The position numbers were made by a program, and so were the translations under genes. 64,000 nucleotides of DNA from Progne subis subis (lineage: Eukaryota; Chordata; Aves; Passeriformes; Hirundinidae): positions 5,835,058 through 5,899,057 of the forward strand of contig JAKJHU010000030.1 of assembly GCA_022316685.1 (NCBI GenBank). Direction: 5' to 3'. Of this stretch, positions 13,699 to 25,799 are shown in pieces. Every line of letters begins with the position of its first letter. Position 1 is the stretch's first letter. Under the pieces are notes generated by a model, which had not been told where the DNA came from, did not search any database, and worked only from the letters and a program-made list of their open reading frames with translations.

Positions 13699-13704
13699 AT
13701 TAAA
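13699..13704 (+). terminator. Proximal poly(A) signal candidate (ATTAAA)
   Basis: ATTAAA, the commonest variant hexamer, lies 46 bases after the DCAF13 stop codon. A short 3' UTR would be in keeping with a housekeeping ribosome-biogenesis gene, but no strongly GU-rich element is evident just downstream. Confidence 0.5.
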
Positions 13705-14096
13705 AGAATACACTGTACAAAATTTGATGGACTTTGGTAAGACAGCATATGGTTCCAGAAACATGACTTTTCTTCCTAGTTTTTGCATCCTCTGACTTCT
13801 CAAGTCATCATCTGCTTTGAGTAATTATGACAATTACCCCTGTAATCTTTCTTTGCCATTTGTCTTATGTTCCTGGCCCAGCACTGTATCTAAGGGGTCA
13901 AACTCCACTGCAATACGCAAACAGATAACTTTGTGGAGAGTATCTGTAATTCCAGTTATATTCCTTACTATTGTTACTACAAAAAAAGAATGAAGTATGT
14001 TAATATTTGTAAAAGCAGAAAAAACCTGCTCCATACAGTTATAAAAATGACTGTCCTTAATGCTGTCTTTTTTTAAAACATTATTTAAACAAATTT

Positions 14097-14102
14097 AATA
14101 AA
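14097..14102 (+). terminator. Distal poly(A) signal candidate (AATAAA)
   Basis: Canonical AATAAA occurs 445 bases after the DCAF13 stop codon. It is followed by GTGACCTT and then T-rich sequence that could serve as a weak downstream element. It may be the main or the alternative 3' end. Confidence 0.5.
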
Positions 14103-16929
14103 GTGACCTTAAGCAATGGACTAAATTTTGATTATTCGAACTGATTATTCCAAATCATTGTACTTCTTACAGTACAATATATTATTTTTCTTTCAGCCAA
14201 AAGGAAATTCAACAGGATTTTCAGACATCTGTAAGCATATTTATAATTTTGCTGTCTTCTTAACTATTGTTATATAACTTGACCAAACTTCAGACTATTA
14301 AGTTGCTAATATTGATAATTACTTAGTGGAATAGTTTTTCTCTTTAAAACTTGCAAAATCTGGATGAAAAATTACTTAAATTTTATAAGCCACAGAAACT
14401 CATTTGGATGAGATTTATTATAAGCTTTCTTTTTTATGTTTATAGAAGAAAAATGGAAGTTTCACACTTCACAAGATATCTGTAGCCCAAAGTTCCTTTA
14501 CAGTTTGCCTGGGAAACACCCTGCTTCCCTTCCAATAGGATAAACAGCCTTTTACTGAAGCTACCAAGGTGATCAGAAAACTGTGCTGGGATTAAACTAG
14601 GCTGTCTCAACTGAAGAGATACGAGATATGTAATAACTGTAATGTTGCTTAACACCATCTGTACAAAAAGATCTTTTTAAGTCTTAACACTACAGTCCAT
14701 AATGACATTCCCCTTGCCCTGAGCTTATGCAAAAAAAACCCAAAAAAACCCCCTCAGTTGGAGTAAACTTAATACTTTGAGCACTTACCTTCATGTAGTA
14801 TCGTGTTTAATGTATCTGATGACACTAATCCATATGCATTTCTGGTTCTTACCCTTTAACTTGTCTTTTGCAGTACTGTTTGGGCAAGATTCCTGCATCA
14901 TCATGGCAAAATTATGGCTCTTTGGTGATAAGAGGCCATAATGTATCTTTAACTCTCTGGCTCACTTACCTTTATGGGGTGATGCAGGATGAGAAGCAGA
15001 TCTGAAGGGCTATAAGTAGGATGATGAGAAGTGGAACAGATCAGGAAATAGGCTGATGCTGGCTGTATGCCTGTTGTACTAATACGGTGCAGTCTGTGCC
15101 AAATACAGTTTATTTTCTTCCTGAAATACTGAAAAAATTGAGGGAGAATATGCAGTCCAGAATACAGCTTTGACACAGCTGTAGTCAAGTCTTGCACGGT
15201 TTGCAAAACCAGGCTAATCTCCTGAAATGTGATTTAAAATTTTCAGCCTTGTCAGTTTTGCGTGAGTTGAAGTTGTTGATTATTGATTTGTTGAGTCATG
15301 GTAACCTCTGGTGTGAACAAGCCCTGCTGCTTGGAATTTATTAGCTTTGGTGCAGAACTCTGCATGTAACGAGAGCTTTCAGTTCTGAAGGTGGTTAGGT
15401 TATGGTGTGGCCTTGGTGTGGAGCGGTCGGTGTGAGCCATGTCCAAAGGATTTCCTCATGTTTTAAGACCTTTGTGAGCTGTGGCTTTCAGAGAGGACCT
15501 GAGTGGTGCAACTCAAAGGATCAGGGTTGGCTAAAAGTTGCTGGAAAGACTGTAACTATGCTGAAAAAAGGAATTTCAGTGTTAGGAGGGTACTCAGAGT
15601 CTGTGCATTCTGTTATGAATTCCTTTTCTAAAATATTTTGATACAGTTTTACACAGAGGTTGGTCTTGGCATCAAGTGGAGCACCCTCCTAGCATTCCAG
15701 GAAAATTCTGTTTTCCAAAGTCAAGTCTTGGTGTGAGTTCTAGAAACATGCTAGTTGTAAAATCAGTGTAGGTCTAAGCTGGGGCTTTCTGGTTGGAAAT
15801 CAGTCATTTGGAATTTCGCAGGTGGCGGTTGCAGTCTGTCACTTCAGAGCATCCCTGGCCATGGATTTGTACAGTGTTGGGCAAGCTGCTGTTGATTTAT
15901 CCCTTTTGGAAACCCTTAGAGTTTGTCTCTGATGCTTCTTGTGGTCATCCACCTAAAGTACATAATGCCAAAATACTCAAATACACTTATTTAAATGTAG
16001 TAGTTGCCAGGTGGTAGCTGTGCTTTCAACAAGTGCTCCTGTAAGTCTGTTACAGGCCATTGCTGAAATTATGTAGAAATTAAAATAAAGGAGCTGGAGC
16101 CCTTAATAATTGGGTTTTTTTTTGGCAGGGATTTTCATTATTTTTTCCCCTCAGTGGTTTGAGAGGTATAATCAGACCTCATCTTAATCACCTTAATGGA
16201 GTTACCTAGATTTATCAAATGATTATATGTAAAAAGACTATGGATACATGCATCTGCATGTATGTGTAGCCAAGTGTATGCAAAATAAAATCTTTAGTAT
16301 CACATAAAATACTGAAATTCTAAGGAAACTGGTAGTGTTTCCCTTCAAAAATGTGGTGTTGCTGATTAAAGAAAAGAAGGAAGATGACAGATTATTTTCT
16401 AAACCAATGCATTGCCTACAGACCTGCTGATTTAAAAACAAAACAAAAACTTCTGTATACATTTTTTTCTTTGGGAAGTTACTTAAGGACTAGTTTGAAA
16501 GAAAAATAATTTCTTTATTGCATAAATACTTAAAACAGTATTCATAGCCTTAGTGAACTTAGCTGTTTTGTGATACAGCAGCTATGGAGTCATCAATGCT
16601 TTATTTCAATTTTATCATAGCTAGACTATGTAATAGAACAGATATATTAATAAAGTAATTTCTTTTACTCTCCATGTGTTACAGATACCTAAAACAAACT
16701 AAATGATCACTCAGGTATGTGGGAATATATAAACCTTTTAGACCAACTGAAAATTACAACAGGAGTGTTTTTGCCAGTGTCTGTGGGGCCCTTCTTCACA
16801 ATGCTCATGGTCGCAGAATCCCCTGGCTTTTGGGATGAGGGCTTTTTTTTTTTTTCCCTCTCGAGCCAAACGACCTCAGGCTGTTGTGAATCCTGTATCA
16901 TCAAGTTTGTAACAATATAAGACAGTACC

Positions 16930-17340
16930 TGTGTGCACACCTACACACAATGCAGACAATAAACACTGCCAGCCACAAATCCACAGGGGCAGAGTGCAGT
17001 GCCTGTATTGGCACCTGTGTAAACAGACTATGCTGGCTATTGCTGCCCCACCCTCTTCCTTCTGCAGCTGGCCAGGCTGAACCTCACCTGTGGGTGTGCG
17101 CACAGCTGCACTGGGGCTCTGGCAGCTGCTCTGTGAGACACTCCAGGCAGTGACTGGCATCCAGCCCATGTTTCCCCTTTGCAGGCCCCTGGATCTTCAA
17201 GTGCCTCAGACCCGTGGACATCCTCCTGTCCTGCTTGTGGGCTAGTCCCACCTGAGGTTTGCTAGCCTTGGCAGGTACATGCACGCAAGACTAGCTAGAA
17301 ATAGGGTGCAATAATAATACAGGATGGACTGCAGCAGTGC
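16930..17340. other. GC-richer patch of unknown origin
   Basis: About 400 bases with clearly higher GC than the surrounding intergenic DNA. The patch contains C/T-rich and CAGCTG-type words and ends in a run containing AATAATAATAC. Such patches in bird intergenic DNA are often remnants of LTR elements, but I could not match it to a family. Overlapping short frames on both strands (16876-17284) are not convincing genes. Confidence 0.4.
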
Positions 17341-17855
17341 AGTGTAATTGGTAAGCTGTCTACATGGGACTGGTCCCCTCCATCCTCTTTGTCCTTGTTT
17401 CTTCTATGCCTCTTTCTCTCCAGTCTATCTTAGTCACTCCCTTTACACCACTTTTGGGGTGACCTTCAACATCCCAGAGGAAGTTTGGTGCACTGCTGCA
17501 ATAATTTAAAAAAATAATTATTTAATAAGTTTTACACAGTCCCTAAATTCTTGTTCCTGTGAAGTCTTACAACCTTTAGGTAATTCCTCAGTTTGTGGAG
17601 TTTTCTAGAGGAGTTTCCTGTGCTTGTGGGTTTTGCACTAGGAGCAGTCATCTGTATCGTTCTCCTTCCAGGTTTTTCGGATTGGAGAGTCCATGCACTT
17701 GGTTTTTGCTAATTGTCCTGATCCTTGCCATGGCTTTGTGTTTAATTGGTAATCTTTAGTCAGGTAACATGCTCTGTTATATAGAAGATCTCTGCAGTAC
17801 TTTCCCAGTGAGTGGGCCAAGAATGTGGTGGAGACAAGTAGAATTCATCTTGCAC

Positions 17856-17889
17856 CTACAATTAATTGTAGACACCTTAGGTGTCTACA
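17856..17889. repeat. Two overlapping perfect palindromes
   Basis: CTACAATTAATTGTAG at 17856-17871 is a perfect 16-base palindrome. Overlapping it, TGTAGACACC at 17867-17876 is the exact reverse complement of GGTGTCTACA at 17880-17889, with a 3-base TTA spacer. Either could extrude as a hairpin, and the two structures are mutually exclusive because they share TGTAG. The function is unknown. Confidence 0.85.
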
Positions 17890-20048
17890 GTGCAGGCCCA
17901 GTGAACAGCTTTGCATACCTGATCTGTACTCGGTGGAGGTAAATGCTTATTTCAGGAGATGTTTAGCCCATGCTTCAGCCATTTATATTTTAGTTAAAAC
18001 TTTATTTTTATACTTAAGACTGTGATATAAAATAGGACTAGTTAACTTATGAGTATATATCTAGGTTTGGACAGAATTGCACACAGAGGCAATTAGGTTT
18101 AAGATGAGTGAAACCAGTGACAAGTGAACACTTTGTGCACTTTCTGCAATTCTGTACCTAAAAGTCTAAAAGTGTTTGAAGAGAGATGAATGAAGTTTTG
18201 TAACTGAAGACAAAGAAATTTCTGTGGGAAATGGTTTGTGGGAAGCAAGCTCAGTGTTAAACTAGAGAAAGATGGAAAGGTGTTTGAAGAAGAGGGACTT
18301 TAATTGGAAAGAAAAGACTGTGATGTGCTCACCCAAGACTTCTGAGGCTTTAGAAGGCATGTGAAGAATTTTAGGACAAAATCAAAGGTCACAGTTCAAA
18401 TACCACCAACTAGAAACTGCTGAAAGTGTCATTGCTTACTATATTAAATGAAAAAAATACATACTTCCTCTGAGTTGAAGATTGTGTACTTTATACACAG
18501 TTTGAAACAACTTTAGGGACTTATTTTTACAGGTAGTGAGTAATTACTGTTAGACTAACTTGAAGCAAAGCTGCTGTTTTCCAGTGCCTTTAAAGTTTGA
18601 TCTGTGATATCTCTGAAGGTTTTAGAATACATAGTGGAATATCTCGAGTTTTTAAATTTTTCCTGTATACATAAAGATTTCATTTTGCCCAGGGCTGGAG
18701 CAGTTTCAGCAGGCACAAACAATGTGCCCTCAGTGGGTAGATGGAAATGATCAGGAGCTTATAGCATGTTGCATCATGTTTTCTACTTTTATGGCTTGCG
18801 TGGGCAAAGCCAAAGATCTTTCAGCAGACAAAAGAGCATTGCTGATTATTAAGAAGATAAATGGATGGAGATGGTATTTTGACTGTCATTGTAAAAATGT
18901 GATTAAAAACCATAATACAATAGAAACCCACAGATTTAATATAGATTCAGTAGACATATTGTGCTCATGTATTTATTACAGTACTGACATCCAAGCCTCT
19001 AACTTGTATTCAGTCAGAGTGGAATTATAGGAAGATGTGGCTTTTTTTCTAAGAGCCTTATTGTAGAATATGACAGTTTTTTTCAGCAACCTGAAAAATG
19101 CCAATTAATTGCAAAGCAGTATATTAAAAAAACTGTAGCGGCGTAAGATACAAGTGGGCTGTGGGATGTAGCAAGGGATAGGGGATCTGTTACAGCTGCT
19201 AAGAGAAGCAATTGCATCAAACACCTGCCTGAGACAAGTCCACTAGTTCATGATGGAGCCAAGCTTTATCAACAGCTACAGAGTCCCAGTCTGGGTGCTC
19301 CTGCTTTTGCTATCTGGGGCAAACATCCCTGGGTAGCTAAGCAGCAGCATTCGTCATTACTCATTTCCTTTTCACTCTGTCCTGTGAGAACAGCTGTTTG
19401 CTGTTTTTCTGCACTTTGAGATCTAGAGCAGAGTTCGAACAGTACCTGAGGATGAAATCACTTCTTCCGATTTGTAAAACTGTTTTGATCTGAGGATTCC
19501 AGATTTTCCAGCATTATGGTTTTCTTTCTCTTCTGTTTTTGTTCTCTTCACATCCCTGCTTCCCAAAATAGCACTTCAGAAATATTTGCTTTCTCTGTGG
19601 TCATCATTGACTTGGCTGTACGACTTAAATTTTGCTGATCAGAAAACATAAATACTTCTTTCTTGAGGTTATTTCTACTGTATAGTGTCTGGGGCAATAT
19701 TAACCTGAAATCAAAAATGAGACTTGTTTTGCTTTGAAAGACCTATTTGCTTTGAAAGCAGATGCCTGTGAACCTACACTGTGGTGTGCACAATATTTGG
19801 AATGCATTAAGGGAAAGGAAACCGGGACTCAAAAATTCCCAGAGGCTGAGAAGCCAGGAGAGCCAAAGGGGAAAGACTATTACCAGAATATAATTGCAAA
19901 CTGTCCAAAGGGTGCAGGAGATGGCAAGCTATAAGGCACAAGTCAAAAAGGAGCATGTCAGTAGTGTTCTTGCTCAGTTTGAGTGAAGACGAAAAGGAAA
20001 TTCAATCTTTCTTATGCTGTAAGAATGTAAGGTGAAATATCTAAAATG

Positions 20049-20120
20049 CCTTTTTTTTTTTTTTTTTCCCCTTTCTTTTTTTCTTTTTTTTTTTTTTTCC
20101 CTTTTTTATTCTTTTCTCAC
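20049..20120. repeat. Interrupted poly-T / pyrimidine tract
   Basis: This is a run of T tracts (17 T from 20051, then further runs) separated by short C blocks. It is simple sequence with no obvious attached retroposon. Confidence 0.9.
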
Positions 20121-21195
20121 AAATGGGATAATCCAGCATTTTACTCTGAAGGCAAACGAATCATTGGCTCAGCTGGGCATCTAAAGGTATCATATTTATA
20201 GACCAGCTATTTCAGGAATAGAGCCTGTGTTCTTTTGCATCACTTAAGGCAAAATATAACCTTGGCAAACAAAACCACTGGCAATATTTGCAGTTGCATC
20301 ATTCTCAAGTGAGTATTTAACATCAGAAAACGTTAGGACATTCATGATAAGCTGCTGTTTTTACGTAATCCTATCAGTTATGGCTGTCCAGTGGCTGCAG
20401 TACAACATCTTGAACAGAAAATGTTCACTATCACAAGTTAAAGCAGCATGGTGTAGGTAACTGGATTATGATACTGATGTCAAACTGTGGAATAAACTTA
20501 ATTCAGTAATTGGGCGTCTAAATGTTTTGAAATTAAGGTTTAGTCAGAAGAGGGTTTTCCCTCCCCCAGGAATAAAGGAATAAAACCAGAAATCTGGCTC
20601 AGTGACAATTCTTTAAATTATGGACCATGTGTGTAATTTGCTCCAAAACACAAATACCTTTATATGTTTTGTACCTTACTTTGTGGAGAGTCTTTTGTGT
20701 GAATGGCCCTAGACAGAGATTTTGACAGAACTCTGTATATTGAAGAAATGTCATAGTGAATTTTGGACAGAGCCAAAATTCAAATGGATGGTCACACTAA
20801 AGGATGCAGTCGCAGTAGCAGACACAGAAAAATGTGGCAGAACAGATCAGAATTAAGTTCTTAAAAAGTCTATTGAAATGAGTTTTGTTGAAATGTTTAG
20901 TAACCAAGGATTTTATTCATAAGGTAGGAAAAAGCTAAAACAGCTTGCAGTTGATTGCTAAACTAACCAGTTAAATATTTCAGTGAGAGATACCTGAAGA
21001 AACTGCAAATCTGTCAGGTTCTCATTTTATCTGTCTATCTTAATTCAACCTACTTTTCATATCGTCATAAGCATAAGATTTCTGCTGCCTTGAGGAAGTA
21101 CTTTCACAAGCCAACGCCATCACAGTTCCCAAAATTTTCTTGCAAAACTGCTGTTTTAGTGAATACTCTGCTGAAAATGTCTCTCTGGTTTTCTT

Positions 21196-21378
21196 GTCTT
21201 CAGGGATGCCAAAGGTCAGGTGTCTTGGGCCACAATGCCCAGTCCAAGATTGTTGGAGTCCAAGGCATTCCTTTGGCTGCCCTGGAGGGTCAGGGACCTG
21301 GACAGGGGGGTCTGGGACCTCGGCTCAGTCCATGGGAGAGGCTTCCTGCACTGCGGGAAGGATTGCAGGCCACAAGAG
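21196..21378. other. GC-rich segment abutting the LTR
   Basis: This moderately GC-rich stretch directly precedes the LTR start and differs in composition from the AT-rich DNA further upstream. It includes G-rich words such as GGACAGGGGGGTCTGGGACC. It may be part of the same endogenous retroviral insertion (an extended U3 or internal remnant) or unrelated older DNA. The overlapping 97- and 93-codon frames are not recognisable. Confidence 0.35.
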
Positions 21379-21873
21379 TGTGAAAGATAGTTTAGCTTAT
21401 CACAGGGTGAGAAAACAGTAGATTTGAGTTTTTAGTATTGAAGTGAATGGGGGCAAGATGGAAGATTTGGGGCGTTGTCTCCTGCTTCTTCTTTCTTCTT
21501 CCCTCACTCCATTTTTCGCTGTGACGGTGGCACAAAGTAGTTTAAAGAGATTGGGTCAAAGTAGAGATGACCTGTTTAGTATAAGTGATTGGTATTGGCA
21601 AATAATGATAAATAAAGAACATGTAACAATTAGTATAAAAGATAATGACTGCCCAGTCTGGGAGGAGTCGAGGAGTCACCAGATGCCCAAGCAGCTGCAC
21701 AGACCTTTGTTGGGCACTGAGAAAATTGTAAGATAAGAAACAATAAATGAAGCATGCAACCTTGAAAAATCAGAACCTGAAGACTCCGTCTCTTTCTTGC
21801 ATCTGGCTCAGAGCTTTGCAGAGGGCAAAAAGACTCTAAAACCACCTGAATCTCGGAGAAAAAACCCGGGACA
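21379..21873 (+). mobile_element. Solo LTR, ERVK-like (avian), plus orientation
   Basis: This unit of about 495 bases begins TGTGAAAG and ends CCCGGGACA, so it has TG...CA termini. It holds a TATA-like TATAAAA at 21634-21640 and a poly(A) signal AATAAA at 21742-21747 in the right order for U3-R-U5. The tail, AGACTCCGTCTC followed by GCTCAGAGC and the CCGGGACA end, is the arrangement I recall for passerine ERVK-class LTRs. No primer-binding site follows and no internal gag-pol sequence is seen, so it is a solo LTR. The flanks (AAGAG before, AGATC after) do not form a clean target duplication, which suggests age or a mis-set 5' end. Confidence 0.65.
21634..21640 (+). promoter_or_regulatory. TATA-like box in the LTR
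   Basis: TATAAAA lies about 100 bases upstream of the AATAAA at 21742 inside the LTR. This is the usual spacing of U3 promoter to R-region poly(A) signal. It is a promoter relic; activity is unknown. Confidence 0.5.
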
Positions 21874-23779
21874 AGATCAGGGCCTGCTTTATTCTGTGCA
21901 ATTGTTTCTGAGTAGCCAAGGGGAATACTAATGCTGACAGCAGTTTTCCATCCGTTCCTTCCTGACCTGCAGATATATGTTTAATGCATAGCTACAAAAG
22001 ACTCTTAGCTTGTCATGGAGAGCGTTAGATTTCCCTGCTGGAGCCTGGCCATGGCAAAGCAAAGCTTTTCACTTGAGTCATTTGCTCACAGTTGAAATCA
22101 TGCAAAAGTTGCTGTTTTAGTGAGGTAATAATACTTAAGACTTCCCTCTCATGGAGCAATACAATTCTCTGAGGTCACACTGGTTTTTACCAACTTTGTT
22201 TATTGACTTTCTGACTTCAGGACATTTTATTCAGTTCTGACAGTTCTTAAGCAGCATGTTTTTTATCAATGTCTCCAGGAAGCAGATACCATCAGCAATG
22301 TCCAGACCTACATGTGCATGACCTGACCACAGAATTTCACTGTCTTGAAGATGTGTTACCTTCAAAATACAGTAAATGCAGTATTAACTTAAAGCTAGCT
22401 GGTTAGAGATACTGGTCCATCTGGTGTCTTAATGAAAACCATAACATTTTCTGGGTATTGTGCAGAATCACTAAAAAATTTCAAAGACCCTCTTGAAAGC
22501 TTTCCAAAAGTCAATACCAAAGACCAGGTGCAGGTATGTTTGGTATGTTCCATGTGTCCCATTGTGCATTGGTTGTTCTATGACAGTGCACAGCCTGAAA
22601 AATATGGTCAGCACAAGATCAGCTGCCAGAAGTAATCTGCTGTTCTTAAGGTATGTGAAGATGCAGTGATGTTGCAAATCCAATTCAGTGTAAGTATGTA
22701 GAATAATGTTCTGGAGAGGACTTTGATTCTTCTAAAGTGCATTCTCTTGTGCTCAGTTCAAGATTTAGAGCAACATTTTGTGATCCTTTTTGCTGCCTTT
22801 GAGCAGATCTGAACTGTTTTACCTTACGCTGTGTCATGCCTTTCAGTTCTTCACTTTTAAGCTATTTGCGTGTTAATGCAAGATTATTTTATCACAGTTA
22901 TTGTCTTATTTAAATTAGCCAAATAAATTATATTTTGATTGACAGGACAGTTTCAGTTTGAAGTGGAAGTCTCCTCTTTAATTTGGGGTAGGGTTTCTTT
23001 TATGGTAATGATATTTTCTCCTTTGTTTTTTATTAGCTAATTCTAGCTATTATTAAAATCAGGAGCCCCCTTTTTGTTACCTGCCAATGTCATTGCTTTT
23101 TCTTCATAAACATTTATTCCCTTTTTCCATTTTAATGGGGTATTGTCCTTACCGTTTGGGAAGTTCTGCTTTGCTGGTCCCTTTCTGACACTGCCACTCC
23201 ACAGCATTGAAGTGATCCAGCCCTACTATTTTTATTGAAAAGTACCAGAAAAGTCTTAGTTCTACTAACATATTTTGCTGGAGATACTCAAATTTTGTTT
23301 CTGTGAAACCTGGAAATTACACCTTTCAGTGGAATGCTTGCTTTTTAAAGAACTGACATTTAAACACTCTACTTTTGAGTGGCTATTTTTTTATTCACTT
23401 CTTCAGCAAGTATCTGATTTAAATTTATTTTTCACAATGGAAGCATATATGTCACATTCGCTGTTGGCACTTAAAACTTACCTGCCCAAACATTCAGAGG
23501 AACAAATAAAAATTACTACAGATTAAAACCATGTTGTGCCCATATTTTATTATGACCAGCCTGATGTGATTTTGTGGGCAGAACATGTTCTTGCCATCAA
23601 GAGATAATTTAATTACCAAAGTTGAATAATGTCTTCATTGGTGCTGCTGCCTGAACAGATTCCAGATATCCAAGTCATGTTCAGTCCATAATTAGTTCTC
23701 CCTACTTTCCCATTTATGCCCAGCCATGTCAGTGAGGGTGTGCTACTGTTAATAAGGTTCATAAGATGTTTTAGAAAGT
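21874..23779. other. Intergenic DNA between LTR and LINE relic
   Basis: AT-rich DNA without a gene I can support. Short frames (22432-22635, 23275-23526 and others) are not recognisable, and no repeat was confidently identified. Confidence 0.7.
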
Positions 23780-24110
23780 GGTTTTGTCTCATGGTAGCAT
23801 TTGGAGGGTTTTCATCTTCACTTACTTGAACTGTGTACCTGCTGCTTTGCTGCTAATTCGTTCCTCATCAGTCTCACAGGGCTCTTTATGTGGTATCACT
23901 CACAATCAGTGCAACTTCTCTGTTTCCTGCAGCAGGGGAACCTTGGTAGTTCATGATTTTATTATTGTTCTTCAATTTGATACAATCTGTTCCTGACCAT
24001 CTGTACCCACTCATGCTGAGAATATCAATACTGTAATTTTCCATCTCCCTCATAACTTGAGCTGATTTTTCCGGCTTGCAGGATTGTACGTACATGCCAG
24101 GATCTTGTAC
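23780..24110 (-). pseudogene. RTE-type LINE endonuclease relic, frameshifted
   Basis: Read on the minus strand from about 24092, one frame gives WHVRTILQAGK. After a one-base shift the adjoining frame gives AQVMREMENYSIDILSMSGY and then RWSG, with GNREVALIVSDTT about 30 residues later. The order WNVRT-QAGK-AQV-REM-Y-IDIL-SE-RW-G ... GVALI matches the start of the APE-type endonuclease of RTE-clade LINEs and of the related CFDP2-like endonuclease proteins. Frameshifts and a stop after VSDTT show that it is dead. The rest of the endonuclease and the reverse transcriptase were not found nearby. CR1, the usual bird LINE, has a differently patterned endonuclease start, so this is a separate family. 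Exact clade assignment is by recall only. Confidence 0.6.
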
Positions 24111-25799
24111 ATAACATGGAGCAGCAGATACCTCAAGGTTTGATCTCCTTGCTGAGATGGGATTGGACCGATGCTTGTTGCACAGATTCTTTTGGGGCTA
24201 TCCACTAATCCAAGGAACTGAGATGGATATTGTCATGGAGACAAAGTGAGGGCTTAGACAGTAATATTTCTAAAGAGGAAAGTGGTCAGCCTCACATCCA
24301 GTTCCCACGCTTGAAGAATCAAGAGAGAAATTTGTCTGGCCTCTAGCTTTGATTTACCCAGCCTTGGTAGACCTGTTGGGAGCTTACATAATCCTGCTGA
24401 CATAAATTTGGATCAGAGTCTCCTAAGCAACCCAACACAGCAAGGTACCAGGTTTGGAAATGGGGAAAAATGTGGGTTTGCCTCTGTGTGGGGTGTGTGT
24501 GCATGTGTGCATGTGTGTGTACTTTGCATAATTCTGGCAATTTGTATTCTACTGTACTTGGAATTAAGCAGGTTAATTTAGCTTTTCCTCTATTTGTTCA
24601 TATCTGGTGCTTTAGAGGATTTGGAAAATCCTATTCTCAGCCATCAGCTAATTTCATAGAACCTACTATGACTGTTATATATTGTCTGGTGGACTATTTT
24701 ATGATTGTTTTTTTAGTTTTTTTTTCTTCACATAGTGTCTTGAAGTAAAATACTTCTAAATGCCATGTGATTAGAAATCTGACAAATGAAATCCTTTTAG
24801 TATTTAAGTAATCCTTCAGGTTGTGCAGATTTCTACATTTGTGTGTGTGAGAATAGGAATAAAGACACGTAATGGACTATAACAAGAGGTTTCAGTGATG
24901 TCATAAAGCACAGGAGCGAAGTTCAGATAGTTTATGGTCCACTTAACAGAAACTCTTAATAGAATAATACCTCTAGAAATCAAAATTTGTCCATTGCTTA
25001 TTTTAAATATGTGATTCTGACTCATGAATCCATGCCCTGTTGAAATTTCTATACCTTCTTGAGTCATGAAAATGCTACCTGCTATCACCCCAGATCTTGG
25101 TTTCTTGAGTGATTAGCTCTGTTGCACCTTATACTGTTGTAATATATTTTTTACTTCATGCAACATCACCATTTTGGGGAAAAATATTGTGCTAATTTTT
25201 CTTCTTTTTCAAAAATAATGTAGAATCTGTTGTGCCAAAATTGGAGAAGTACAAGAGGCAGTCAATATACACATGATGTAGAACCAAATATGGAAAAAAA
25301 GGTATACACAAACAGAATAGTTTGTGCTACTTTCCTTTTTCCTTCTTCAAAGGTCTGATCACAACAAAATGTCATTTTGAAGGCCATGTGGACATCATCC
25401 ACTAGGGAGACAATGTACTTCTCTCTATGAAAGGGTTTAGTCAGCTAGTGAACAGGTTTACCTTTTCCTCTTTTTAAGATATTCTGTGAGGGAATAAAGC
25501 AAAGCTGAGACATCTTTACATGTCCTTCTCATCCTATGAACTGATAGAAAGAAACATGACATAAAACAATGGAATTAAATGCTTGCTGGATATGAAATCA
25601 CGGACAGTAACGGTGTAGGGCAATAGCAGATAACTCTATGAAAGCTAAAGATGTTCTATCAGGTGGACAAAGTCACAGGATGCAACCTTCTGACTAGAAA
25701 TGTGAAGTAGTTCCTTGTGAGAAAAGCCAACATCCATGTGTCCACCATGTCCTCTTTGCTCTCAGGATGCGAGTCAGCAGTGTTGTAGTTTGCAGTCAT
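24111..25799. other. Intergenic DNA with short TG repeat
   Basis: AT-rich with no gene. A GTGTG/GCATG-type dinucleotide stretch lies at about 24485-24522. Its reverse complement makes an artefactual histidine/threonine-rich frame on the minus strand. Part of the LINE insertion may extend into 24111-24250, but I could not confirm this. Confidence 0.65.

Larger units (their letters stand above)
13653..14125 (+). other. DCAF13: DCAF13 3' UTR (extent uncertain)
   Basis: The region after the stop codon is AT-rich and has two candidate cleavage signals, ATTAAA at 13699-13704 and AATAAA at 14097-14102. Use of the first would give a 3' UTR under 100 bases; use of the second gives about 470. The sequence alone cannot choose between them. 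The end given here assumes cleavage about 20 bases after the distal signal. Confidence 0.55.
14126..21195. other. Intergenic DNA, DCAF13 to first LTR
   Basis: I can support no gene here. Notable contents are a GC-richer patch at about 16930-17340, two overlapping perfect palindromes at 17856-17889 and a pyrimidine-rich low-complexity stretch at 20049-20120. The open frames at 18722-19030 (102 codons) and 19734-19934 have no recognisable family and no splice or poly(A) context, so they are left unannotated. Confidence 0.7.

Noticed and set aside
18722..19030. 102-codon plus-strand frame in intergenic DNA
   Set aside because: No family recognised and no promoter or poly(A) context; length is compatible with chance in this window.
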